Assembly (NCBI GenBank): GCA_027924645.1 | Contig: BSBN01001017.1 | Span: 6,164,501 to 6,228,500, forward strand | Direction of reading: 5' to 3' | Source: Cunninghamia lanceolata | Lineage: Eukaryota > Streptophyta > Pinopsida > Cupressales > Cupressaceae | Length of the DNA: 64,000 nt | Program-made: the position numbers and the translations under genes | Shown here: one piece after another, positions 11,775-23,264 of the stretch | Layout of the letters: each line of letters starts with the position of its first letter | Numbering within the stretch: the stretch's first letter is position 1 | Notes under the pieces: generated by a model | The model's database searches: none | Told to the model about the DNA's origin: nothing | The model's input: only the letters and a program-made list of their open reading frames with translations

Positions 11775-12780
11775 TCTTGAGTCCTCCCTTGTATCATAGT
11801 TTCTTTTGTTTTTGTCTTGTTTTGTTGTTGTGTCTCTGTTGTCCAATGAATAAAGCTTTACACCATAGCATTTTGGATTCTTTGTGTCTTGTTAGTCCTT
11901 GTCCCCATTTAGAGCCAGTTGTTACCCCTCAATTAATTTCTGGGATTTTCAAATTTTATTGTTTCCCCTCTTTGGTATGCCAATTATTTGTTTAAGTCCT
12001 AGGCATTATCTTCCCCTTGTTGTTTTTGAAAACATTTAAAGTCGTGGTTCTTTAAGGTTTCCCAAACTAGTCACAAGCTTTTTGAGTTCCTTAACCTGGT
12101 CGCATGGTTCACAAGTTTTCAAACCTGCTGACTCTCTGACTTTATTTTCTCTTTTACAAAGTCTCACAGCCTGCATGTTAGTCTTTGTGGTTAGTAAGTC
12201 GGAGGTTTTCAAAACTTCAAAACCTCTGACTTGGGGTTCTAAAGTTTCTATTTCTGGCGACTCAGCGATGACTAAGCTACAGACTGGATTTCAAGGCAAT
12301 CAATGATTATTTAATGGGAGGTATGACAAGCACGACGAATGTCTTTTCAAGATTTTTGGAAGGTGAGCAAATCTCAAATTCATTTTCTCGAGACATAGAG
12401 TTAATGCCACATCAACTTGGTATTTAAAACATGTCGTGGCACAAATAACTGCATGTCTATTTATACTTGGTGACGGAAATGTTTCCAAGTTGTCTCCTAG
12501 CATTCCTTCTACTCCACGCCATTACTCTTTCAAGTTTTAGTCATTTTTCTCTCTGTTTAGTAGCGGTAATGAAATTAAAATACCAAGGAGCTCCCCATCA
12601 CTCTAATATTGAAAGCAGTTAGTTCGGCGTGAGAGATACTGAGCTCAAACATATTGACCTAGCAGAATTCTAGTCCTGTCTGCAGCAAGAAGACAAGTCA
12701 CCTTTCACAGAGAAAATTCTGCAGAGCAGTTTAGCACATGCTAGAGGTTTTCCTATTTCTATATAGAACACAAACTTGGT
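11775..12780 (+). other. G1 spacer between integrase and extra ORF
   Basis: T-rich sequence with many stops in all plus frames. Short open runs at 11765-11995 and 12082-12306 look accidental. I see no LTR, promoter or RNA gene. Tat and Athila elements often have a non-coding spacer here. Confidence 0.5.
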
Positions 12781-15721
12781 GATTGCTTCTGTGAGGAGGT
12801 ATGTTCCCGAGGCTCTAGAAATTAGAGCAAAGGATGGTCTGATAGTAGCAAAATTAACCCTGCAACTATTTCTCAGGCGTTGAGAATTCTAGAAAGGGAA
12901 GGTTTTGAAGACATGTCCGTCACTATGGGAAAAGAAATTTTCAGGCAAATGAAGATTGGTGCAAAAATTCTATTGCACACAACTAGCTGAAATTCAAAAA
13001 AAGAGGTAAGTCCCAGTTACCCTCAAAACTTAGTAGAGCTCATTTCAAAGATGAAATTTTAGATATTAGTACCCTACTGCACTGAGTAGTTAGAAGTGAA
13101 AACACAAACTCTTTTGAGAATTGGATGTGTCATTTTATTCTATTAATATGCAGTGAGGGTAAATTCATAAATTGGGCTGAAATTATTAGCTATCATTTGA
13201 ATGAACAATTGGTTAAATTTCAAGAGACCTCTAAATTTCATATGTGCTCATATCTGATATACATTTTAGCCAGCCAAGAGGTTGTCTGGGCAGGATTGAG
13301 GACACATGGGTCTTCAACCCCAGACACACCTGTGTATGCTTATTTCCATCAGATCACTAAAGGGAATGAAAGATTACCGTCATGTAAATGATGCCTTCCT
13401 GATGCTTGTTGTGAGGAAATTGGATGCAAATCTTGAATTGAGAATTTCTCCTGAGGTTGCTTCATTAATAATGGAGTTTGGAAGTTTTTATATCCAGTTT
13501 GATAGGTTCATTTACTTGAGAGTAGGGGGTTATGGAAAGGCCCCAACCAAACTACCCCAGTATCCTAGTGATTACATTATTTTTTTGGAAGTCTATAGAC
13601 AAATGGTTGTTGTAAATGTTAAGTATCAAAGTATGAGAAAAAGAGGGTACTCTTTCTCGTTAACACTATCTTCTTATTTTTGTAAAACTAATGACATTGC
13701 TAAGGGAGCGGAACATGGTCTTAGTGAATTCAATTTTCATTCTTTGACAACGAGGCCCAATTTTGACAGCAAAAACTATGTAAAACAAAACTTCCATGGC
13801 TCTATCTCCTATGAGCACCATCCCAACCTAGAGGATTTCTGGGAAGACTCTATAGATGACTGCGAGGTCCAAAGAAGGAATTATATGACACTCACTCTGA
13901 GTCAAATTTGAGCATTTGGTCTCTCCCTTTACATTCTAGATGAAATTGAGGAAAACTCTAAAGTGATTGATGTTGAATATCAAAATTTGAGTACAAAACC
14001 CCTTCCTTGAATAAATTGGTCAGAGAAAGAGGTTGTGGATGTCAGAATTTGTTCTGCTATAGTGATAAAAAGTACATAAGGTTGGTTGGCCAGAAAGTGG
14101 CGTGGGCATGCTGGCTCACCTCATGAGCAGAGGAATTCAAAGGCTAATAAAAAAAGGACTATGCAAGGTTCTAGTGTACAAAGTTCTTCAGGAAGACAAG
14201 ATACATCACTATCAAATTCTAACTCACAATCAAGAGGTGATGGTCAAAGGCTTGATGATGTTCTAAAGTTGAAATCGACCTATGAATTAGATAGTCTCCC
14301 TTTATCTGCTTTGAGGAAAAAGGGCGCTCAAACCAAAACTCTGCCTGTGAATCCTGATCATGTCTTTGAACAAATTGTTAATGTTGGCTCTTTTCCCCCA
14401 TTTTTCAAAATTCCCTCTCCTCCTGCTGATGAGGATGTTTCTATCTCTGTTCTAGTTAGCAATCAGAATAAGACTTCTCCAAGCAATGTAGATACCAGTT
14501 TAGTGTCTTCCTCCCCAAGTTGGTTGAAAAAGGCAGTAGACAAAAAGAGAAAAAAGTGTACCCACTATGGCAGTTGAAGTAGATATTGTTGCCAAGTTGT
14601 TGTAATGTACCTCGAAGCCTAAGAAGGCTAAGAGAATGTCCAGGATGGTAAATGATACTACTTCAGGTCACTAGGTGATAGAAATTGTAGACCCTATGAA
14701 GGACCTAAATGAAAATGAAATTACCGAGGCAAACTACAAAATAAGTCATATAGACTTGGGTCCTTCTACCTTGGAGGGAGATGCCTACCATACTAATTAT
14801 TCTATGAGTGATTTAATCAAAAGGGCTAAGGAAGAAATAAAGGAAAACATAAAATTGTAGTCTCAAGTTCTCTCTTTGAGTAATTTCATTCAGTCCATAG
14901 TGACACCCACACCTCATGAAGCCCCCAATTTTGAAATTGCAGGAATTGATGTAAACACTATGCAGCAGATAAAGAAAAAAATGAATTTTGCTGAAGTTGT
15001 GAGTGAATGGATCGAGAAATTGTCTTGTGAAAGCATATTTTTCCTCAGTCATTCGATACAGTCCTATATTCAAGTGCACAATAAGAGAAAAGAATTGGTT
15101 AGTGAGCTTCAAAAGATAAGAAAAAGCAGGGTAGCACCTATGTGCTTTCCAAAGAAGTCTCTGAGCTAGTGGCCATGGATTCCCTTACACTCATCAAGGA
15201 GAAAATAATCAATGACCCATAGGAAGTAGACCCCTCTTAAGCTGACTCTCTGGGGTGGAAGTTATCCATATATGACAATCTTATTGATGAAATTTAGAAG
15301 ACAATGTGCCTGTACTTTGATGTGATGATTGAAATTAAGAATGACTACAATATATTAGAGGTTGACATCACTGATGAATTTGGGGAAAACCTATTGGATA
15401 TGCAAGAAATTACTTAGAGATTTAAAGATACTTTCAATAAGGAAATCACAGATCCTGAGACCATCACTGGTGAATCTTTGGGAAAGTTGGGCTTGATGCA
15501 GGTGTATCTGAATTCTTTCAAGACCAAGGGTGACAACAACCATGAGACTTTAGCTAGAGCCAGTAGAATGTTGAATAAGTTGAGAACGAGACTGTAGATA
15601 ACAACAACACCAGGCATCAAGAGCATTACTTTCGTGATTACCATGTACAGGGAGTAAAAGATCAAGATGAAATCATGAGAAGCCATGGAAAAGGAATGAA
15701 ATGGTGAAAGTATAGAAGACT
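12781..15721 (+). pseudogene. G1 long extra ORF downstream of integrase, broken, function unknown
   Basis: A nearly continuous coding signal switches among frames at about 13390 and 14580. Open parts are 13125-13391, 13306-13911, 14086-14577, 14675-14860 and 14876-15169, with weaker reading to 15720. The N-terminal half is globular (FINWAEIISYHLNEQL, YLRVGGYGKAPTKLPQYPSDYIIF). The middle is Ser/Lys/Arg-rich with a basic stretch (KKAVDKKRKK), and the end is helical and acidic. It occupies the place of the env-like or extra ORF known after integrase in Athila and some Tat elements. No transmembrane segment or signal peptide is evident, so I do not call it envelope. The size would be about 950 codons. 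Confidence 0.55.
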
Positions 15722-15739
15722 TGAGAGAAGATGAAGGGG
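15722..15739 (+). other. G1 polypurine tract (probable)
   Basis: TGAGAGAAGATGAAGGGG directly precedes TGGCTGCTTAG, a plausible LTR start, just after the extra ORF. The assignment depends on the unseen 5' LTR. Confidence 0.55.
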
Positions 15740-16520
15740 TGGCTGCTTAGTTGTTTTTATTTCATGTTATTTCTTGATATTTGGCTCAAAGACTTATTCT
15801 AAAACTTTATTATTTTTAAAATGGTTGTCTTTAAGAAGCCGTTCTATTTTCTAAAGATAGTTATTATGTGGACATTATAAATATATGTATGTAGGACATA
15901 ATACGGATCCATTTTGGGCAAAAAAAATTTACTCATTAAAGTTAGAAGTTTTTGTTATATTCTATTTTTTCAATATCTTCAATATAGAAAGGAAATTCAA
16001 ACTAGATGTTCAAGTAGACATAATATTTGTGTTATGGTGATTGAATACTATTCTTCTTACGTTGAATATATTGCCAGTGGTTGTTTTTCTATCTATGTTG
16101 AAGTATTGGATATTCGTTCTGCTTCATTGCTATGGATATTTATCTTTGAATGAATGTATCATGGTGATGGATTCATAATTTGTTTATTCAACATATTTAT
16201 TGTTCAAAGTCTTTGAACTTCTTTATTTTTCAGCCATTTTAGAAGTGTGGAATTTCCTTTCAAAGCTTTCTGGTCAAAAGCATTACCTTTCCTTTGCTTT
16301 TTGGTTAAAAGAAAAACGTAGTCTAATTCATAGTACATCATTTGAAGGTAGCTGCCACCTTGTAAAATAAGCAGAGAGTTGGTTATAAAATACTATTGTA
16401 ATTGACTCAACTGTGGTTACATTTATCATTGTTTGGGTGAGAGAATATAGAGTTGAATGATAAATCTATAAACCAACACACAATTCATTAGTTAAACTCT
16501 CTATTTTATTTGCTCTCTAT
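15740..16520 (+). repeat. G1 3' LTR, right end uncertain
   Basis: AT-rich non-coding DNA after the purine tract, with TATA-like ATAAAATACT near 16386. No second copy is in the window, so the end is a guess from the change in character before the CACTA remnant. Confidence 0.4.
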
Positions 16521-16694
16521 AACTCTATTGCTATGGAAATGCCTTTCAATTAAAAAAAATAGTTTTTGTCTCTTATTCTATAATTTTTTAAATTTTTTTA
16601 AACATTCAAAATTTTCAAAAAATCTTGAACTTTTGGTTTGTCAAATTTTTCCCCAAAAGAATTTTTTTCTATGTGTAGAACATTACAAATGAGT
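16521..16694. other. AT-rich gap
   Basis: Low-complexity A/T-rich sequence with no coding signal between the G1 LTR and the CACTA remnant. Confidence 0.4.
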
Positions 16695-17396
16695 CAACTT
16701 TGAAGGTTGACTATGGATCAATACCATGCATTTGATGAGAGAGTAGCAGATAAGAGGGACATGGACAAATATCCATGTCCATGTAAAGACTTTCTTGGTG
16801 GAAAGGTGAGAAAAAGAAACTTGATTTATCGACATATGATAAGATATGGGGATAGTGGTATAAGCCCTTGGGATTACAGTTATTATGAAGATATGATAGA
16901 ATTGTAGAGTGTGAGAGATGAAGAGGTAACACACATAGATGACGTGGCACCAAACATAGATGAAGAGGCAATAATGTTAGATGAAGGGTTTGAAGTTGAT
17001 AGACTGTTGAATGAGGATCTAGACAATGATTGGGCCAAGTCGATGGAGGATACTTTAATGCCTGTGTATGCTAATTGCAAGTTAAGTCATTTGACAACAA
17101 TCCTTCAAATTCTTAACTTGCAAGTAGTGCATGGTTGGACAAATGAGAGTGTAGATTAGTTATTGGCACTATTAAGTTCGTTGTTACCACCTAACTCCAC
17201 ATTGCCAACAAAACAAAGTCAATGTAAAAAGCAAATCACTAAGCTAGGCTTAGGGTATGAAAACATTCACACATGTGTGAATGGTTGTGTATTATTTCAC
17301 AATAAGCTTACAAGTGAGAGTGAATGTCTGAAATGTCATGAAGCAAGGTATAGACAAGGGTTGAAATCAGCTATGGTCATTCTATTTTTCTCATAA
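16695..17396 (+). pseudogene. CACTA (En/Spm) TNP2-like transposase fragment
   Basis: Three adjoining open parts read like the N-terminal region of plant CACTA transposases. They comprise a transposase-associated segment (KYPCPCKDFLGG, LIYRHMIRYG), an acidic linker, then ILQILNLQVVHGWTNES and LGLGYENIHTCVNGCVLF followed by CLKCHEARY. The last is the C-x3-C / C-x2-C zinc motif before the TNP2 core. Stops at 16905-16907 and 17157-17159 break the frame, the second in a tract where Leu is normally found. The catalytic DDE core is missing, and no CACTA terminal inverted repeats were found. Confidence 0.8.
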
Positions 17397-17796
17397 CGGT
17401 CTGAGGAAGGGAGATGACCAATTTTTTCAAGGCACACAGGCTTTTGGTCATGGTATGCAGCTTGTAGAAAGGCATGGGCTACTTGTTCTAAGGTGCCACC
17501 TAGCCTGCAATGGACCAGGCCTTACAAACAGCTTAGAGAGGGCACAAAAGGGTCCTAAAATGCCCAGAAATTGGCCCCAATTCCATTGGCTCTCAACCAC
17601 CGACAACTTTTCTTCCATCTTTGTGCATAGGATCTCAACAAAGAGAGTCAAACTCTACCCCTCACCTCATCAGAAAGAAGGCATTTGAGGCAGAGACATG
17701 GGCAATTGAATCTCTTGGTTGCTCCATTCCCACATTTTCCCAATAAGACTATCAAACAAAGGCCACACATGCCCTCATAGATGGATTTGGCATGGT
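17397..17796. other. Unassigned sequence left of C1
   Basis: About 400 bp with higher GC than its surroundings. ORFs of up to 77 codons on either strand show no family motif. It may be more CACTA interior or older insertion debris. Confidence 0.3.
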
Positions 17797-17801
17797 AGAG
17801 C
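17797..17801. other. Left target-site duplication of C1 (AGAGC)
   Basis: AGAGC directly before TGTTGAATGC is repeated at 25997-26001 directly after GCAACA. Confidence 0.95.
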
Positions 17802-18438
17802 TGTTGAATGCACAAGACAACTGAGGGGGGATGAATCAGCTATATCAAAAAATTTCAAACCCTTACAAACATTTAGATCCACATTAACCTTTAAACTTGT
17901 TATGATGATTAAGCATGAAAAGGAAATAATAGAAACTGAATCATAATAGCTCCAAACATAAGACAATACTATATTTTACATGGAAAACCCAAGAAGGGAA
18001 AACCACGGTGAGGGTTAGCTCACAATATAAAGTAGTAGCAACACCGAATTACAAAAGGCTCACTACTAGAGGGCTCACTGCCCAGAAGAAAGAAAAAAAG
18101 GCTCACTACCAAAGGACTCACTGTCCAGAAGAAAGAGATAGAAGAGAAGGCTCACTGCCAAGGATGAACTGATATAATTGCATCTAACCTATGCAGGGAG
18201 TTCAATTCCAATGAGGCTCCATATTCACCACAACACAAACAACACCATCACAACAACACTGAAAAATAGTAGACACCTTTTGCTCACTACATCTAGTAGC
18301 CTAACACATGAAAGCTCTTATTGCACTGATCAAATTTGTATCACAAACATCATATCCTTTGTGCATCCATCCAGTCATGAATCCTTGACACTTATTTATA
18401 CCATCATCAACCTTGAAAACATTCTCTAAGGTTGGTAA

Positions 18439-18503
18439 TGTTGGACCATGATTGTTGTTAAACCAAAAGGTTGACCCATCAATTTCTGATAAAAGGTTGG
18501 TAA
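18439..18503 (-). repeat. Partial duplicate of TRIM LTR plus target duplication
   Basis: About 56 bp matching the first part of the TRIM LTR, followed by GGTTGGTAA, sits before the complete TRIM. The segment GGTTGGTAA plus the LTR start is thus present twice in tandem. Confidence 0.8.
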
Positions 18504-18833
18504 TGTTGGCCCACGATTGCTGTTAAACCAAAAGGTTGACCCATCAATTTCTGATACAAGTGCTAGAGTTAATGAATCCATGAGAGGTGGTTAGTCCATG
18601 TCACGAATCCCACGGGGAGCACTGACCATTTGCCAACAAACTCCCCCTAGCATTACCTAGGGGGTTTCAAACTCGTGACCTTTCGGTCTGATACCAATTG
18701 TTGGCCCACGATTGTTGTTAAACCAAAAGGTTGACCCATCAATTTCTGATACAAGCGCTAGAGTTAATGAATCCATGGGAGGCAGTTAGTCCATGTCATG
18801 AATCCCACGGGGAGCGCTGACCATTTGCCAATA
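18504..18833 (-). mobile_element. TRIM element 1 (330 bp) inside C1 LTR
   Basis: Two 135-bp terminal repeats (18504-18638 and 18699-18833; TGTTGGCCCACG...TTTGCCAACA, the last ending ATA) enclose 60 bp. The minus strand of those 60 bp carries a primer site ATTGGTATCAGACC beside the right repeat and a purine tract GCTAGGGGGAGTT beside the left repeat. GGTAA flanks both sides (18499-18503 and 18834-18838), and the other C1 LTR shows the empty site CGGTAACACATC. TRIMs have no coding capacity and move by trans supply of retroelement enzymes. Confidence 0.9.
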
Positions 18834-19840
18834 GGTAACACATCTTAACCCATAAAATTCATATTAGGTCTGGACCAAAACATTCCCATGAAGGAAAGGA
18901 ATAAATACAAAACACATCACACCTTAGCATGGACCTAAATCCATACATACATGCTTCATCACACTTTCACAATCACCGAAGCACAACTGCAATTAGTGTA
19001 AACAACCAAGTCAGCCAAATTTATGTTAACACTATGAACTTTTAAGTGCACTCTTCCTCAAAACCAAAATATGACATGTAGATCATGCACCAAGCTTGAA
19101 CATGATCTAGAAACATCAACAAACACCTAGAAACCAACAAAAACCTTTGCAACATCTTTCACTTGAAGAAAGTTCACACCAGAGCACTTAGATTACTCTG
19201 TCATCAACTATAATTTAAGAGACCATCATCGATAACTCAAGAAATGAACTTGTGGAGCACCAAACCGTGAACCACTTGAACTGAAGAAAGATATAGACCT
19301 TATAAGCATGAATATAGAATTGTAAAGCCAGAAACAAATCTGTGGAGAAATGCAGAGCAAAATAGTTTCTCCCAAACACCTTTGCACAACTCAGAAACAT
19401 TGTCTACACACTGGTGAACACAAATTTCTTTGCACAATGAACATGAGCACAAAATCTGGAACATAACATCTCTAAACACCTCTAAACAACATATTCAAAC
19501 TACAAAAGCAGATCATTAATGAGAAAGAAATACGGAGTAAAACTTGATCACAACTCTGTTAAGCTAGAACACATCTTCAACACAATGTTTCCTTTATTAA
19601 TCAAATTTTCTCAAAAGCACTTGGAAACTAAACAACAGAAGCATATTCTCACCATCTTCAGTACCTCTACAAAGCAACCAAATCACCCAAGGTAACTACT
19701 CATATCCTCATCTCTACACAACACAAATTATTCATACTCTTGCATCATTTCTTAACTCATACTCTTGACATAGTTGACACCAATGACAACACAAGCTTGT
19801 TGACATCAATGACAACACTGATTAGCAGATACTTGCAACA

Positions 19841-20198
19841 ATCTCCTCCTTTATCATTGATGGCAACATAGTGTAAAAAACTATCAAGACATAGCTCTGC
19901 ACATCTCTGCACATCTTTGCACCAATCTTCTTTAATTTCTAACTCTCCCGCTTTCTTTTACACATCTTACTCTTTCTCCCTAATCACTGCTTCATTTATT
20001 TTTCACATTGCTCTCTCTCCCCCTTTGACATCAATGGTAAAGGGTGACTTACCTCTTCTTTCACTCTTATCAAGTCACATGAACTTTTCTTTACACTGAT
20101 ATGAATACTCCCCCTTAGGAGTGCACACCAAACTGTATCAACTCTTACTCCCCTATCTGCAACAATCATCATGACCACTACCTGCTCCCCCTGAGAGG
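19841..20198 (-). promoter_or_regulatory. C1 polypurine tract cluster before 3' LTR
   Basis: The terminal tract (minus AAAGGAGGAGAT, 19841-19854) is preceded by further G-rich tracts at about 20015-20026, 20107-20120 and 20184-20198. Multiple tracts before the LTR are characteristic of Sireviruses; only the last should define the LTR end. Confidence 0.7.
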
Positions 20199-21120
20199 TA
20201 GCCTCCAAAATTAGTCCAGAAAAGAATGAATCCTGAAATCCACTAGACTGATGCACCTCCTTATTCATCTAGTTCAAATAAGAGGGGCAATAACCCCTAA
20301 CATTTCTCAAAGATACTCAAATGTATCCTTAGGAAGAGCCTTAGTGAATATGTCAGCAACCTAATTCTTTATAGGCACATACCCAAGCTTCACTTCATTC
20401 TCTGTAACCTTCTCTCTTAGAAAGTGATACCTAATTGAAATATGCTTTGTCATTGAATGCATCTCCAGATTCTTTGAAATGTTAATAGCACTTGTATTAT
20501 CATAGAAAATAGAAATTGGCTCATCATACACAACTTTGATATCCTTCAAGGTTTGTCCCATCCATAACACCTATGTGCAACATGATACTATGGCAATATA
20601 CTCTACATCTGTAGTAGATAAAGACATGGAATCTTGTTTCTTACTTAGCCAAGACACCAATCTCCATCCAAGAAAGAATGCACCACCACTTGTATTTTTC
20701 CTATCATCTACACAACCAGCCCAATCTGCATCTGTATAAGTACTTAGAGTAAAGTCAGTATCTTTTGGATACCACAAGCCATGATCAAAAGTGCACTTCA
20801 AATATCTAAATATCCTCTTCACTGCCATAATATGTGACTCTCTAGGATCTGCTTTAAATCTAGCTACAAGGTAGATTGCATGCATAATGTCTGGTCTAGT
20901 AGCAGTCAGATATAGTAATACTCCAATCATTGATCTGTACTTGCTCTGATTAGCCTTAGGAGATTCATAATTCTTCCTCAACTTACAACCAGTAACCATA
21001 GGAGTACAAATTGGTTTAGAATATTCCATTCCAAACTTCTTTAACAACTCTCTAACATACTTTGACTGAGAAATGAAAATACCCTTATCTGTTTGATTGA
21101 TCTGTTAGCCAAGGAAGAAA
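20199..21120 (-). pseudogene. C1 RT C-terminal part and RNase H
   Basis: The minus strand reads the copia RT thumb and RNase H: SKYVRELLKKFGMEYSKP, YLTATRPDIMHAIYLVARF, TDADWAGCVDDRKNTSGG (catalytic Asp region), SLSTTDVEYIAIVSC (usual E-A-E-Y, here D-V-E-Y), FYDNTSAINISKN (catalytic Asp) and HISIRYHFLREKV. It ends with VADIFTKALPKDTF, the standard copia pol C-terminus. A stop at 20571 splits it where Gln or Trp would fit. Pol ends near 20270. Confidence 0.9.
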
Positions 21121-22360
21121 TTGATTTCCCCACACATTGACATTTCAAATTCTTTCTCTATTTCATCTATAAAACTCTTACACATACCTTCATTTCCACC
21201 AAAAATTATGTCATCTACATACACTTCAACAATTAGGATTTGATTTCCACTTACTTTGATGTACAAATTGCTATCTACAGTATCTTTATTGAATCCTTGC
21301 TCTAATTAGTACCTATCTAGCCTTGCATACAAAGATTTGGGGCTTGCTTCAATCCATATAGTGCCTTCTTCTACCTACAAACCATATCTAGCTTTTCTGA
21401 CAACTGAAATCCTTTCGGTTGCTCTATGTACACTTCCTCTTCCAACTCACCATTCAAGAAAGCAGACTTCACATCCATTTGATATACTTTGAAATCCTTA
21501 TGTGCTGCAAAATCCAAAAACATCCTAATGGCCTCCATTCTTGCCACTGGAGCATAAATTTACTCATAGTCTATTCCTTCCACTTGTGAGTAGCCTTTAC
21601 ACACAATTCTTTCCTTGTTCCTCACCACTTCTCCATTCTCATTCAATTTGTTCTAAAATACCCACTTAGTTCCATCTACATTTTTGTTCTCTAGTCTTGG
21701 GAGGAGTTCCCAAGTCTGATTCTTCTCAATCTGCATTAGTTCTTCTTCCATAGCCTTGATCCAATACTCATCCTTGCATGCCTCACCCACTGTTTTAGGT
21801 CCATCTTTAGAAATTAAACATAGATTTACCTATTCTTCAACAACTCTCCTTCTTGTCAATACACCTTTACTCTTATCACCAATGATCTAGTCTTCAGAGT
21901 GATGCTTCTGCACAGACTTGGGACTTTTAGGGATTCTTTCTAGAGATTCTCGTTCTTCAACCCGTACTTCTTTTTCTTTAGTTTCTTCTTCTTCTCCACA
22001 AGAAGACTCATTTGATTTATATTCATTAATCTCTAAAACCTTCTGTATATCTTCATCAACCTTAACATTATCACTTTCAATAATTTTTCTTATCTTTTTG
22101 TTGTAGCACCCGTAAGCTTTGGTTTTAGTAGAATACCTAAGGAAAATACCTTCATCACACCTTGCATCAAACTTTCCTAGTTCTTCATCTCTTCTAATAT
22201 AACATTTTCTTCCAAAAACTTTGAAATATTTAACAGTAGGAATCATTCCATACCATAGCTCATAGGGAGTCTTTTTGTCATTTGTTGTTACTTGTACTTT
22301 GTTCTGTATATAGACATCAGTCTAAATTTCTTCTCTCCAGTAGACTTCTGGTAGGTTTAC
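21121..22360 (-). pseudogene. C1 reverse transcriptase, N-terminal and palm
   Basis: Contains FKVFGRKCYIRRDE (integrase to RT junction), an acidic linker, then [61 protein letters not shown] and YVDDIIFGG, the copia catalytic YVDD, intact. Several stops and at least two frameshifts lie between 21060 and 21880. This is clearly copia, not gypsy. Confidence 0.88.
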
Positions 22361-23264
22361 TTATTTTATCATTGTCCTTGAAGCTTCTTGAATAGTCATG
22401 TTCTTGCTTTCAACCACTCCATTATGCTGAGGAGTCCTAGGGGTAGATAAATGCCTCTTTATCCCATGATCCTCACAAAACATGTTAAACTCATTAGAAG
22501 TAAATTCTCCACCTCTTTCAGACCTCAAACATTTGATCTTCATATCCATTTCATTTTCAACCATTACTTTAAAGACTTTAAACTTATCTAGGGCTTCTAA
22601 TTTTTCCTTAAGAAAAGTGACCCATGTCATTCTAGAACAATACTCATTAAATAGCATAAAATACCTGTCACCTTGAAAACTCCTTACTCTAGTAGGACCA
22701 CAAACATCTGTATGTACTAATTCCAATAGTCTGGTAGACGACTAATCCTTGACTTTGAAGCTTCTTCTTATTTTCTTTCCAATCTAACATTCCTTACAGA
22801 CAACATTGATGGGCTTTGTAATCTTTGACAGATCTCTCACGGATTGAACTAAACTTATCCTTGCTAGACTATCAAAATTGATATGACACAATATCCTATG
22901 CCATAGTCAACTCTCACTGATCTAGGTCATAAAGCAATAAGTATCACCACCTTTGAGATGATAAACATTTCCACTTGTCCTGTTTCCAGCAACAATCACT
23001 GTTTCAGACCTTTTTCTGATCTCACAGTCATCATCCTTAAACATAAGATTGTAACCCTTGCTACACATCTGTCATTATGCTTTAAACCTTTGACATAAAG
23101 AACATCATCAATTTTATGCTTTCCATCAAAACTGATTGAACCTTTTCCACAAATCTTAGCAGCTGCATCATCACCAAACCTAACTACTCCACCATCATAT
23201 TTTCAAGTTTAACAATCTTACTCTTATCACTTGTCATATGATTTGGGCATCCACTGTTAATGAA
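22361..23264 (-). pseudogene. C1 protease and integrase, degenerate
   Basis: After gag the protease begins NSGCPNHMTSD, where Asn replaces the catalytic Asp. Integrase core residues are LVHTDVCGP (Asp present), LRSERGGEF (usual RSDNGGEF; Asp replaced by Glu) and QHNGVVESKN (Glu present). Zinc-binding residues lie in a frameshifted stretch around 22740-22900. Both enzymes would be inactive. Confidence 0.85.

Larger units (their letters stand above)
1..16520 (+). mobile_element. G1: degenerate Tat-like Ty3/gypsy element, 5' end outside window
   Basis: Plus-strand order is protease, an RNase H, RT, a second RNase H, integrase, a long extra ORF, a purine tract and a 3' LTR-like region. Gypsy type is shown by RT before integrase, the YLDD motif and an HHCC/DDE integrase. 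A second RNase H with DEDD residues is a known feature of the plant Tat/Ogre branch. Stops and at least three frameshifts make it non-functional. Element N interrupts it inside the integrase at 4476-11487; removing N joins the integrase halves through the AAAGG target duplication. The 5' LTR and most of gag lie left of position 1, and the right end near 16520 is only an estimate. Confidence 0.8.
17802..19840 (-). repeat. C1 left LTR (3' LTR), enlarged by a TRIM insertion
   Basis: 2039 bp against 1612 bp for the right copy; most of the excess is the TRIM and its partial duplication (18439-18838). Plus-strand ends are TGTTGAATGC and ACTTGCAACA. Confidence 0.93.

Noticed and set aside
12781..15721. 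Envelope gene after G1 integrase
   Set aside because: No signal peptide, furin-like site or transmembrane segment; position alone does not justify the name.
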